Source of the DNA: HGM04593 sp045592125
Lineage (GTDB): Bacteria > Bacteroidota > Bacteroidia > Bacteroidales > Bacteroidaceae
Reading direction: 5' to 3'
NCBI GenBank assembly: GCA_045592125.1
Contig: JAZNUE010000061.1
Location: forward strand, 1-13,115
Length of the DNA: 13,115 nt
The notes under the pieces were generated by a model. The model was not told the DNA's origin. It saw only the letters and a list, made by a program, of their open reading frames with translations, and made no database searches. The number at the start of each line of letters is the position of its first letter. The first letter of the stretch is position 1. Shown here in pieces: positions 6,623-13,115 of this stretch. A program made the translations under genes and the position numbers.

Positions 6623-7261
6623 ATGGAATCAGTCGCTTTTATCGAATGGTGCCTTGAGCACCTGAATTACTGGACAATAACCTTGCTGATGGCTATCGAG
6701 AGCTCATTCATACCTTTCCCGTCGGAAGTGGTTGTGCCGCCTGCCGCATGGCTGGCCGCCGACCCGTCGAGCGGGATGAACGTATATCTTGTGGTCCTCT
6801 TCGCTACTCTTGGCGCAATGCTGGGAGCGCTCATTAACTACTGCCTTGCCATGTGGCTCGGGCGTCCTATTATCTACAAGTTCGCAAACAGCCGTTTCGG
6901 GCACATGTGCCTCATTGACGAGCCTGCTGTCAAGAAGGCCGAGGCCTACTTTGACGAGCGAGGCGCCCTTTCTACCTTTATTGGCCGCCTCATTCCGGCC
7001 GTAAGGCAGCTCATCTCAATCCCAGCAGGCCTTGCACGCATGAAGATGAGCACGTTCCTGCTATTTACAGCGCTTGGCGCCGGTATATGGAACACAATCC
7101 TTGCGGCTCTTGGCTGGTACCTTTCAAAGGTCCCTGGCATTGAGACAAAGGAGCAGCTCATTGAGCGCGTTACCGAGTACAGCAGCGAGATTGGATATTT
7201 CTTTATTGCCGTGGGCGTGTTCATTGTGGGCTACCTTATATATAAGGCATTCAAGAAGTAA
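6623..7261 (+). CDS. DedA-family membrane protein (putative lipid flippase)
   Basis: A 212-aa integral membrane protein of the DedA/SNARE-associated (VTT) family. Members have been linked to returning undecaprenyl phosphate or phosphatidylethanolamine across the inner membrane and to envelope stress and peptide-antibiotic tolerance. Seen here: acidic motif E26-S-S-F-I-P-F-P-S-E35 in the first hydrophobic region, hydrophobic stretch 53-80 with G-x-x-x-G packing, the family signature F119-I-G-R-x-I-P-A-V-R128 ... P-A-G (134-136) with both conserved arginines, and two more hydrophobic segments (about 144-168 and 190-208), ending in a short basic tail. Length is typical. It lies 32 nt behind the CNNM/CBS gene and converges with the TonB receptor gene, with only 37 nt between stops. 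Substrate cannot be told from sequence. Confidence 0.92.
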   Translation: MESVAFIEWCLEHLNYWTITLLMAIESSFIPFPSEVVVPPAAWLAADPSSGMNVYLVVLFATLGAMLGALINYCLAMWLGRPIIYKFANSRFGHMCLIDEPAVKKAEAYFDERGALSTFIGRLIPAVRQLISIPAGLARMKMSTFLLFTALGAGIWNTILAALGWYLSKVPGIETKEQLIERVTEYSSEIGYFFIAVGVFIVGYLIYKAFKK

Positions 7262-7298
7262 GGCGTGAAATAGACTCTTCGCAAGCACCTTGTCATCT

Positions 7299-9689
7299 TT
7301 AGAGCTCAACCAGTATCCTTGCATTTATCTGCCGCCCGGTAAGGTAGTTGGGTACGGCAAAGTTGTTGTTGTGCACGTCGCTTACCCAGTAGTATGAGTT
7401 CACGTTGTTAATTCCAAGCAGGTTGAAGGCGTCTATGCCAAGCCACACGTTCTTTAGGTACTGGCGAATGCCTGTGCGGTAGATGTGCTCCTCGTTGTCG
7501 AGAAGGCGGTACGACATTCCTATGTCCACACGCATGTATGCTGGTGCTGTGAAGCGCTGCTTCTCGCGTCCTGTGTGGGGCGGCCCGAACGGCAGGCCAT
7601 CGGCATATACTCCCTGCAGGCTCATCTTCCAGCGGCTGGTGCCCGGGAAGAAGTCGGTGAAGTAGAGCGAGGCGTTGAACCTGCTGTTTGTGGGGCGGGG
7701 TATCCAGTCGCCGCCGTTGATTTTTTCCTTTGTGTCCATTATGGAGAATGTGACCCAGGAGTCGGTGCCGGGCACGAACTCGCCGAAGAGCTTGAGGTCG
7801 AGCCCAGTGGCGTATCCGCGGGCGCAGTTCTCGCCGTAGTATACTATGCGCACGTTGTCGACATTGTAGGGAATGAGGTTATCCAGTTTCTTGTAGTAGG
7901 CCTCGGCAGTGAACTTGAACGGGCGGTTCATCATCTTGAAGTGGTAGTCATACCCCAGCACGAAGTGTATTGAGCGCTGCGACTTTATTTTCCTGTTGAG
8001 TGTTACCGACGCAATGCCGTCGACAGTTGTGGTGTCGCGCATTTCCTTGTAGAAAGGTGTCTGGTAGTAGACGCCTGCCGCAAAGCGGAACGTCATGTCG
8101 TCATTGAACTTGGGGACAAGGCCCACTGAGGCACGGGGCGATACTATGGTCTCCCGGTTCCAGTCCCAATAGGAGACCCTTACTCCAGCGTTTATTGATA
8201 TTAGGCCAAGGCTGCTGGTAAGCTTGTATGTGTCCTGCACGTACAGGGAGAGGATGTTGCTGCTGCACGATGTCCTGGACTTGAGGCTGTAGACGGGCCT
8301 CAGGGCGTCGGGCAGTGCCGGGATATTATAGCCTGCCGAGTCGCGCATCTCCCATTCGCGCTGCCTGTCGCTGAACTGCTGCCGTTTCCATTCGGCGCCC
8401 CAGCGCACTCCATGTGCCCCTAGGTAATGGCTGCCCTTGAGGGACACGGCCGCTACGTTCGCGTCAAGATAGTTGCGGGCGTGCTCCATGTATCCGCCCA
8501 CGCTCATTGTCTCGTCGGTGTCAATGTCGTTGAGCCAGTATTCTCCAATGATGTCGTATGTCTCCTCCTCCTTGCTGCTGAATGCCGATGCCTGAAGGGT
8601 GAGCAGGCTGTACTGGCTGGGCGCGTAGTTGAGCGACACGGCGCCGAAGAGCGTGCGGAAGAGGTCCCGCTCCCAACCGTCAAAGTATACCTTGAACTCC
8701 TTTACGTCCTCAAGGGTGCCGAAGCTTGTCTTGCGGTCGCTTGGCGTGAACCTGTACTCGTTGCTTGCAATATTGCCTATTACGCTCAGGTTCAGCCTGT
8801 CGGTAATGCGCCAGTCAAGGTAGGCCTGATAATCGATGAACGACGGGCTGTACTCTCCTTTTGTGTCGAGCGTGCCCAGCAGGTATCGGTTGCTCTTGTA
8901 GCGCAGGGAGTTCGAGACGCTTACCTTGCTGTTGCCCCATCCTGCATATATGCTTGCGCCGAGCATGCTCAGCGACACTGTGCTTTCAGGCTCGCGGGGC
9001 TTGCGGTAGGTGATGTCGAGCACCGATGACATCCTGTCGCCGTACTTGGCCTCGAACCCTCCAGTGGAGAAGGCGATAGAGCCTGTCATGTCGGGGTTAA
9101 GGAAGCTGAGCCCCTCCTGCTGGCCGGCCCTGATGAGCAGCGGCCTGTATACTTCAATGCCGTTCACGTATACGCTGTTCTCGTCGAAGTTGCCGCCGCG
9201 CACGTTGTATTGTGAGCTCAGTTCGTTGTGGGCGCTCACGCCTGCCTGCGACTTTATGATGTCCTCAATGCCGTTGCTGCTTGCCGAGGGATTGAGGCGC
9301 AGCTTCTCGGGCATCTCAATCTGCTGCGTTGTTGTCATCTGCCGCTCCTTGTGGGTGATGACGGCGTCGCTCAGCTGTATGTCCATTGGCGGCAGTGTGA
9401 CATTGGCGATGATTGTGTCGGTCGGGTTCTTGAAAGTGCGCTTTCTTGTCTGGTACCCTATCATGGAGTATGCTATGACAAGGCTGTCGCTGCTGTCGCA
9501 AGTGAGGGTGTATCTGCCGTTGAGGTCGCAGACGGTGCCGACGGGCCTGCCCACGACGCTTACGTTGGCAATCTCGATGGGCCTGTGGCTGAGGTCTGTG
9601 ACCTGCCCCTTTATAGTGACCTTCTGTGCTGCTGCCGCCTGTGAAAGCAGTATCAGCAATAATGCAGTTATGTATTGCCTGAATCTCAT
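7299..9689 (-). CDS. TonB-dependent outer-membrane receptor with carboxypeptidase-like N-terminal domain
   Basis: A 796-aa outer-membrane barrel expected to import a ligand using TonB/ExbBD energy. Residues 1-21 are a Sec signal peptide ending A-A-A-A before Q22. Residues about 24-102 form a carboxypeptidase-regulatory-like domain (K-G-Q-V-T-D ... D-L-N-G-R-Y-T-L), common in Bacteroidota receptors. The plug (about 125-230) contains N-V-R-G-G (162-166), the V-Y-V-N-G-I-E strand and an A-K-Y-G-D-R-M-S segment (214-221). The rest is beta-rich with many aromatic pairs, as expected of a 22-strand barrel. No SusD-like lipoprotein is next to it, so it is not a classical polysaccharide utilisation pair; substrate is unknown (metal complex, cofactor, peptide or other). 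Start ATG 9689 is chosen for the signal peptide; the frame is open to 9794 but that overlaps the upstream gene. Lies 47 nt behind the acyltransferase gene. Confidence 0.93.
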   Translation of the reverse strand: MRFRQYITALLLILLSQAAAAQKVTIKGQVTDLSHRPIEIANVSVVGRPVGTVCDLNGRYTLTCDSSDSLVIAYSMIGYQTRKRTFKNPTDTIIANVTLPPMDIQLSDAVITHKERQMTTTQQIEMPEKLRLNPSASSNGIEDIIKSQAGVSAHNELSSQYNVRGGNFDENSVYVNGIEVYRPLLIRAGQQEGLSFLNPDMTGSIAFSTGGFEAKYGDRMSSVLDITYRKPREPESTVSLSMLGASIYAGWGNSKVSVSNSLRYKSNRYLLGTLDTKGEYSPSFIDYQAYLDWRITDRLNLSVIGNIASNEYRFTPSDRKTSFGTLEDVKEFKVYFDGWERDLFRTLFGAVSLNYAPSQYSLLTLQASAFSSKEEETYDIIGEYWLNDIDTDETMSVGGYMEHARNYLDANVAAVSLKGSHYLGAHGVRWGAEWKRQQFSDRQREWEMRDSAGYNIPALPDALRPVYSLKSRTSCSSNILSLYVQDTYKLTSSLGLISINAGVRVSYWDWNRETIVSPRASVGLVPKFNDDMTFRFAAGVYYQTPFYKEMRDTTTVDGIASVTLNRKIKSQRSIHFVLGYDYHFKMMNRPFKFTAEAYYKKLDNLIPYNVDNVRIVYYGENCARGYATGLDLKLFGEFVPGTDSWVTFSIMDTKEKINGGDWIPRPTNSRFNASLYFTDFFPGTSRWKMSLQGVYADGLPFGPPHTGREKQRFTAPAYMRVDIGMSYRLLDNEEHIYRTGIRQYLKNVWLGIDAFNLLGINNVNSYYWVSDVHNNNFAVPNYLTGRQINARILVEL

Positions 9690-9736
9690 TATATGATACT
9701 TGCGCGTTATATCTCTATTATAACGTGCTTTTGGCG

Positions 9737-10720
9737 CTAAACGTATATCCAGCGCAAAAATTTGTTCACCCAGTTCCACTTGAAGTGGTACCATTGCAGG
9801 GTGCTCACGTCCTTTCCGCCAAAATTGCCTATGGTGCTGAGGAAACTCTTGCGCAGGCGCGACAGGCCTCTTACCTCAAGGAACTCGAAGTGGTCGTATC
9901 CGCTACTGTATGCGTCGGCGATTGCTGCCCAAATGGCCATTATGCCAGGAAACTGCAGCGGGAACCTCTTGCGCAGCCCGAAGGTGTATGCCAGCAAGGC
10001 GCGGGTCTCCTCGTAAAGGCACACCGAGGCGCCTATTATCTTTCCCTTGAACATTACAAGGAACATCTTTGCCTGCTCCTGCAGCCGGCCGTCGCTGCCG
10101 AGCAGCATGCCGGCCAGTACCGCTGTCTGCGGCGGGCTCTTGCGTGTCTTGCTGCGGTAGAATGCTTTCATAAGCCTCAGTCCCTCCTCAATCTCCTCGC
10201 GTCCGGTTGCCCTGCGGAATGTGACGCCGCGTTCTATGCTCTTGCGTATGTGTGCCCGGTAGGCCCGCGTGAGCCTCTCCTTGGGGTCCCTGCTGTGCAG
10301 CGAGATGTAGTTCCTGTGGTCACGCACTGGTATGAAGCTGTGCTTGCGCAGAGTGCCATAGGCAAAGCGCGAGTCCTCGATGTTCCTCACCTCAATGAAT
10401 GTGTGGTGAAAACCGAACATCCCAAAGACCTTGTCAAGGAAGCATGCGAAGACCTCTTCCCTGTTGCAGCCTGGGCGGTACGCGCCCTCGCCCTGTATTG
10501 AGTACCATACGCTGAACACTGGCGGGATAATACGCACTGTGTGCTTCCTCACCATGAGCAGATGCCCAATCTCGGCGCCATCGCTGTCATAGGCGACAAG
10601 CATGTATGGCCTGCACTTGCTGCTCTGCCCGTATGAGCGGAACAGCATGGCCGAATGGAGCACCGGCCCGTCAATGAGCCTGGGCAGTTCGGCGCCTGTC
10701 GTGTATATCTCTATGCGCAT
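9737..10720 (-). CDS. FemAB/GNAT-fold acyltransferase-like protein
   Basis: A 327-aa soluble protein that looks like a FemAB-like / Acetyltransf_6 type member of the GNAT superfamily. The N-terminal half (about 1-140) fits the degenerate first GNAT lobe (L-H-S-A-M-L-F ... Y-M-L-V-A-Y-D-S-D-G ... G-H-L-L). The second half has the recognisable layout: a basic helix H-I-R-K-S-I-E-R-G-V-x-F-R (about 156-168), a long helix E-G-L-R-L-M-K-A-F-Y (about 180-189), strands F-L-V-M-F-K-G-K-I-I-G-A-S-V (about 219-232), then P-G-I-M-A-I-W-A-A-I-A-D-A-Y-S-S-G-Y, the usual end of the fold. Relatives transfer amino acids or acyl groups in peptidoglycan, exopolysaccharide or lipid synthesis; the donor and acceptor here cannot be assigned. 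Start ATG 10720 is preferred over TTG 10735. Followed by the TonB receptor, probably one transcript. Confidence 0.75.
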   Translation of the reverse strand: MRIEIYTTGAELPRLIDGPVLHSAMLFRSYGQSSKCRPYMLVAYDSDGAEIGHLLMVRKHTVRIIPPVFSVWYSIQGEGAYRPGCNREEVFACFLDKVFGMFGFHHTFIEVRNIEDSRFAYGTLRKHSFIPVRDHRNYISLHSRDPKERLTRAYRAHIRKSIERGVTFRRATGREEIEEGLRLMKAFYRSKTRKSPPQTAVLAGMLLGSDGRLQEQAKMFLVMFKGKIIGASVCLYEETRALLAYTFGLRKRFPLQFPGIMAIWAAIADAYSSGYDHFEFLEVRGLSRLRKSFLSTIGNFGGKDVSTLQWYHFKWNWVNKFLRWIYV

Positions 10721-10780
10721 GAGTGTGCTTCCCAAGGAAAGTTTTTGCCATGTAAAGGTAAGTAAAAAGAAATAATGTTG

Positions 10781-10790
10781 TATCTTCGCG
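10781..10790 (+). promoter_or_regulatory. Candidate -7 element (TATCTTCGCG) upstream of the tsaD region
   Basis: Same ten bases as at 971-980. TATCTTCG is one base off the Bacteroidetes -7 consensus; TTTG at 10744-10747 is too far (33 nt) to be a normal -33. If used for tsaD, the leader would be about 370 nt and would contain the whole inverted-repeat-bounded element at 10841-11136. Confidence 0.3.
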
Positions 10791-10840
10791 TAACGAAAAT
10801 GATGTCCTGTTAAATTTATTTATGTTTTGACAGGGTTTTT

Positions 10841-11136
10841 AGAGACTGTCTAGAAACTGCTTAATTTATGTCCTTGAAATTTTATGGCTCTTTTTTAGGA
10901 TGTTTTCTCATTTTCCCAAGGCACATAGCGGGCTATGTAGCTGCAAAAAGGGGAGAACAGACAGAAAAGAACGCTCCAGCCTTGCTTGTCATCCCGACAG
11001 AGCAAAGCGATGAGGAATCTCTAGACTTGCGTACTTGTACCGGGTACAGCTCGCATTTCTTGGATGTAAAAAACAGTGGAATAAACGGAACCTGCCTCTA
11101 CTTGGGAAATGTTTCATAGAAATTCTAACAGTCTCT
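10841..11136. mobile_element. MITE-like non-coding element, 296 bp, bounded by inverted repeats
   Basis: The left end begins AGAGACTGTCTAGAA (10841-10855); the right end, read on the minus strand from 11136, begins AGAGACTGTTAGAA, so nine bases match exactly and a further five after a one-base gap. The interior has no credible gene. It contains a perfect 7-bp palindrome ACATAGC-GG-GCTATGT (10923-10938), a REP-type core (10987-11026) and a second tight palindrome TGTACC-G-GGTACA (11036-11048). I see no clear target-site duplication (left flank GTTTTT, right flank TGGCTC) and no transposase. Size, ends and lack of coding fit a non-autonomous transposable element, but copy number elsewhere is unknown. 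The right end lies 21 bp before the tsaD ATG. Confidence 0.55.
10987..11026 (+). repeat. REP-type core within the MITE-like element
   Basis: The segment starts with GTCATCCCGACAGAGC and continues with A-rich GCGATGAGGAATCTC, matching the style of dispersed GTCATCCCGA...GAGGGATCTC repeats seen in many bacterial genomes including Bacteroidales. It ends in TCTAGAC, the inverted form of GTCTAGA at 10848-10854 in the left terminus. It is different from the GAGCGAAGCGAAGG arms upstream of metH. Confidence 0.5.
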
Positions 11137-11157
11137 TGGCTCTTACAGTGCTTGGAT

Positions 11158-12186
11158 ATGGAAAAAAGAGAAGTATATATATTGGCGATAGAGTCATCGT
11201 GCGACGATACATCGGCGGCTGTAATGCGCGGCGATGAGGTGCTGTCGAACGTTACCGCGAGCCAGGCGGTACATGAGCAATACGGAGGCGTTGTGCCTGA
11301 GCTTGCGTCGCGTGCGCATGAGCAGAACATCGTTCCGGTAGTAGATGCGGCGCTCAAGAGGGCGGGCATTGCCAAGGAGCGGCTCAGCGCGATTGCGTTC
11401 ACGCGCGGTCCTGGCCTTATGGGGTCGCTGCTTGTGGGTGTCTCGTTCGCTAAAGGCCTAGCGGCGTCGCTGGGTATTCCTATGATTGAGGTGAACCACC
11501 TTCAAGGACACATAATGGCCCATTTCATTAAAGAGGAGGGAGTGGAGCACAAGAGTCCCGAATTCCCCTTCCTGTGCCTTATGGTGTCGGGCGGCAATTC
11601 GCAGATAGTGAAGGTTAACAGCTACAAGGACATGGAGATTGTGGGCCAGACGATTGACGATGCTGCAGGCGAGGCCATGGACAAGTGCGCGAAGATAATG
11701 GGCCTGGGCTATCCGGGCGGCCCCATCATCGACCGTCTTGCACGTCAGGGCAATCCAAAGGCGTATGCGTTCAGCAAGCCGCACATACCTGGGCTTGACT
11801 ACAGTTTCAGTGGCCTTAAGACATCGTTCCTCTACACTCTGCGCAAGCTGGTTGCCGAGGACGAGAACTATGTAGAGAACCATAAGGAAGACCTTGCAGC
11901 CTCTTTTGAGGCAACAGTTGTCGCTGTACTGATGGACAAGCTCTACAAGGCCTCCAAGGTCCTGGGCATAAAGCGCATTGCGCTTTCGGGCGGCGTGTCG
12001 GCGAATACGGCGCTGCGCCAGGCCTATCAGGACTACGCCAAGCGGTATGGCTGGGAAATCTTTATCCCCAAGTTCGGCTTTACAACCGACAATGCCGCAA
12101 TGATTGGCATTGTGGGATACTACAAGTTCCTTGATGATGACTTCTGCGCGATGGACCAGCCTGCCTTCTCGCGCACTACATTATGA
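11158..12186 (+). CDS. tsaD: tRNA N6-adenosine threonylcarbamoyltransferase TsaD
   Basis: A 342-aa enzyme of the Kae1/TsaD (ASKHA) family that, with TsaB and TsaE, transfers the threonylcarbamoyl group made by TsaC to A37 of tRNAs reading ANN codons (t6A). Visible motifs: I-L-A-I-E-S-S-C-D-D-T-S (8-19), G-G-V-V-P-E-L-A-S-R-x-H (43-54), R-G-P-G-L-M-G-S-L (83-91), the metal-binding H114-L-Q-G-H118, the nucleotide loop M-V-S-G-G-N-S, the D-D-A-A-G-E-A-x-D-K segment, S-G-G-V-S-A-N and metal ligand D311 in T-T-D-N-A. Length is normal. ATG 11158 is chosen because family similarity begins there; an upstream open stretch from 11035 reads through the inverted-repeat element. The cinA gene begins 7 nt after the stop. 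Confidence 0.97.
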   Translation: MEKREVYILAIESSCDDTSAAVMRGDEVLSNVTASQAVHEQYGGVVPELASRAHEQNIVPVVDAALKRAGIAKERLSAIAFTRGPGLMGSLLVGVSFAKGLAASLGIPMIEVNHLQGHIMAHFIKEEGVEHKSPEFPFLCLMVSGGNSQIVKVNSYKDMEIVGQTIDDAAGEAMDKCAKIMGLGYPGGPIIDRLARQGNPKAYAFSKPHIPGLDYSFSGLKTSFLYTLRKLVAEDENYVENHKEDLAASFEATVVAVLMDKLYKASKVLGIKRIALSGGVSANTALRQAYQDYAKRYGWEIFIPKFGFTTDNAAMIGIVGYYKFLDDDFCAMDQPAFSRTTL

Positions 12187-12193
12187 TACCTGT

Positions 12194-12703
12194 ATGATTG
12201 GCAATGAAGTGAGGAGGCTTGCATGCGAGACCGTTGCGCTGCTGCAGGAGCAAGGGCTGCAGTTTGCTGCGGCCGAGAGCTGTACAGGCGGTTCGCTGGC
12301 CGCTGCAATAACTTCTGTGCCTGGATGCTCGTCGGTTGTGCTAGGCGGGGTGGTTGCGTATGGCAACAGTGTCAAGACTGGAGTGCTGGGCGTGAGCGAG
12401 GATGTGCTTAATGCCCATGGTGCTGTAAGCGCTCCTGTAGTCGAGCAGATGGCAAGAGGCGTCTCTTCGCTCACTGGCGCGCGCTGTGCTGTCGCTACAT
12501 CGGGCATTGCAGGGCCTGGAGGCGGCACTCCGCAGAAACCGGTAGGCACAGTGTGGGTGGCCCTGAAAATCGATGATACAGTAGAGACAAGGCTGCTATG
12601 TCTGGGCGATGAGGGCCGTGAGGCGAATGTAGATAACTGTGTGCGCGAGGTGCTGCAGCTCCTGTGTGAAATGCTGCGGCGTTGCCCGCTTTGCTCTCCT
12701 TGA
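12194..12703 (+). CDS. CinA C-terminal domain protein (NMN deamidase, PncC-like)
   Basis: A 169-aa single-domain protein equal to the C-terminal half of CinA. In characterised members (PncC) this domain hydrolyses nicotinamide mononucleotide to nicotinate mononucleotide and ammonia, recycling pyridine nucleotides. Hallmarks: A-E-S-C-T-G-G (27-33), G-G-V-V-A-Y-G-N-S-V-K (51-61) and S-G-I-A-G-P-G-G-G-T followed by K-P-V-G-T-V-W-V-A. The N-terminal molybdopterin-binding-like domain of full CinA is absent and there is no room for it upstream, since tsaD ends 7 nt before. Start ATG 12194 is the first ATG in frame after the tsaD stop. Probably co-transcribed with tsaD. No link to competence should be assumed from the name. 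Confidence 0.93.
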   Translation: MIGNEVRRLACETVALLQEQGLQFAAAESCTGGSLAAAITSVPGCSSVVLGGVVAYGNSVKTGVLGVSEDVLNAHGAVSAPVVEQMARGVSSLTGARCAVATSGIAGPGGGTPQKPVGTVWVALKIDDTVETRLLCLGDEGREANVDNCVREVLQLLCEMLRRCPLCSP

Positions 12704-12763
12704 GGCACAGACGCAACACCGTGCTGTATATTGGTAAGGTTTCAAAAAATATTTGAAGTTTTG

Positions 12764-12795
12764 TTTGCACAGTTGTACGGAAATCTATATCTTTG
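12764..12795 (+). promoter_or_regulatory. Bacteroidetes-type promoter of rpmB
   Basis: TTTG (12764-12767), a 20-nt spacer and TATCTTTG (12788-12795) match the Bacteroidetes sigma-ABfr consensus TTTG-N19-21-TAnnTTTG at every defined base. Transcription should begin around 12802, giving a leader of about 43 nt. This is the clearest promoter in the window. Confidence 0.88.
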
Positions 12796-12802
12796 CACAC
12801 TG

Positions 12803-12821
12803 TTTTGAGTAAGTATCAAAA
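12803..12821 (+). other. Short hairpin at the 5' end of the rpmB leader
   Basis: TTTTGA (12803-12808) and TCAAAA (12816-12821) are exact inverted repeats around a 7-nt loop, and lie right at the predicted transcript start. A 5'-terminal stem may stabilise the mRNA; the stem is A/T-rich and weak. A similar inverted pair TTCAAA / TTTGAA sits just upstream of the promoter at 12741-12757. Confidence 0.3.
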
Positions 12822-12844
12822 GAATAAACAAAAAATATATAGAG

Positions 12845-13105
12845 ATGTCAAAGATTTGTCAAATCACCGGTAAGAAAGCTATGGTGGGTAACAATGTTTC
12901 ACACTCAAAGAGAAGGACAAAGCGTCTTTTCAACGTGAACTTGTTTACTAAGAAGTTCTTCTATGTAGAAGAGAATTGTTGGATTCAGTTGCGCGTGAGT
13001 GCAGCGGGGTTAAAAATTATCAACCGAGTAGGTCTTGATGCTGCTCTCAAGAGTGCAGTTAAGAACGGCCACGTTGCTTGGGAGGAAATTAAAGTACTCG
13101 ATTAA
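12845..13105 (+). CDS. rpmB: 50S ribosomal protein L28
   Basis: An 86-aa basic protein of the large ribosomal subunit. The start S-K-I-C-Q-I-T-G-K-K (2-11), V-S-H-S-K-R-R-T-K-R (18-27), F-N-V-N-L (29-33) and the W-I-x-L-R-V-S-A-x-G-L-K-I-I-N-R (46-61) segment are typical of bacterial L28. Length is normal for Bacteroidales. It is more A/T-rich in codon choice than its neighbours, as expected for a highly expressed gene in this group. It has its own strong promoter and is followed by a Shine-Dalgarno for another gene. Confidence 0.98.
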   Translation: MSKICQITGKKAMVGNNVSHSKRRTKRLFNVNLFTKKFFYVEENCWIQLRVSAAGLKIINRVGLDAALKSAVKNGHVAWEEIKVLD

Positions 13106-13107
13106 TT

Positions 13108-13115
13108 AAAGGAGG
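13108..13115 (+). promoter_or_regulatory. Shine-Dalgarno for the next gene (probably rpmG), cut by window end
   Basis: AAAGGAGG lies 2 nt after the rpmB stop and is the last sequence in the window. In Bacteroidales rpmB is usually followed by rpmG (L33) and a small DUF4295 gene, so rpmG is the likely next gene, but it is not visible. Confidence 0.7.

Noticed and set aside
7262..7298. Bidirectional terminator between the convergent dedA and TonB receptor genes
   Set aside because: No G/C-rich stem with a T run is visible in the 37-nt gap, although one would be expected by position.
9725..10501. 258-aa plus-strand frame opposite the acyltransferase gene
   Set aside because: Antisense shadow of a gene with clear fold-level features; the peptide is Ala/Val/Leu-rich without recognisable motifs.
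10868..11119. 83-aa open frame between the acyltransferase gene and tsaD
   Set aside because: It lies entirely within the inverted-repeat element and runs through the REP-type core and palindromes; no domain, signal or plausible start context.
11035..11157. N-terminal extension of TsaD by 41 residues
   Set aside because: TsaD family similarity begins at the ATG at 11158; the extension is encoded by the mobile-like element.

Overview
The window looks like a chromosomal segment from the phylum Bacteroidota, most likely the order Bacteroidales (Prevotellaceae or Muribaculaceae-like, but genus cannot be fixed by eye). Reasons: a near-perfect Bacteroides-type promoter (TTTG-N20-TATCTTTG) in front of rpmB, mostly absent Shine-Dalgarno sites, a NigD-like lipoprotein, a TonB-dependent receptor with a carboxypeptidase-like N-terminal domain, the NifU-like/GGGtGRT pair, and the gene orders NigD-like-smpB-metH and tsaD-cinA(C-term)-rpmB, which I recall as common in Bacteroidales.

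Layout. 1-792 (minus strand): a NifU/IscU-like Fe-S scaffold-type gene followed 13 nt later by the first 25 codons of a GGGtGRT-family gene that runs off the window edge. 793-1020: divergent intergenic region with promoter candidates. 1021-5183 (plus): NigD-like lipoprotein, smpB (ATGA overlap), a 207-nt gap holding REP-like repeat arms, then a 915-aa cobalamin-dependent methionine synthase (metH) that ends after the B12-binding domain and lacks the reactivation domain. 5301-7261 (plus): a CNNM/CBS/CorC-type membrane protein and a DedA-family membrane protein, 32 nt apart. 7299-10720 (minus): a FemAB/GNAT-like acyltransferase followed 47 nt later by a 796-aa TonB-dependent receptor without a SusD partner, converging on dedA. 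10721-11157: about 440 bp without a credible gene, mostly a 296-bp element bounded by inverted repeats (MITE-like) and carrying a REP-type core; its right end is 21 bp from the tsaD start codon. 11158-13105 (plus): tsaD, cinA C-terminal domain (pncC-like), then rpmB with its own strong promoter. The window ends on a Shine-Dalgarno sequence for the next gene, probably rpmG.

Most of the content is housekeeping: rescue of stalled ribosomes (smpB), tRNA t6A modification (tsaD), a ribosomal protein (rpmB), methionine synthesis (metH), pyridine-nucleotide salvage (cinA/pncC) and envelope functions. The less explained parts are the NifU-like/GGGtGRT pair, the acyltransferase/TonB-receptor pair, the truncated-architecture MetH with no ATG start at the conserved N-terminus, and the two non-coding repeat regions. 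I see no tRNA, rRNA, CRISPR array, intact transposase or defence system.
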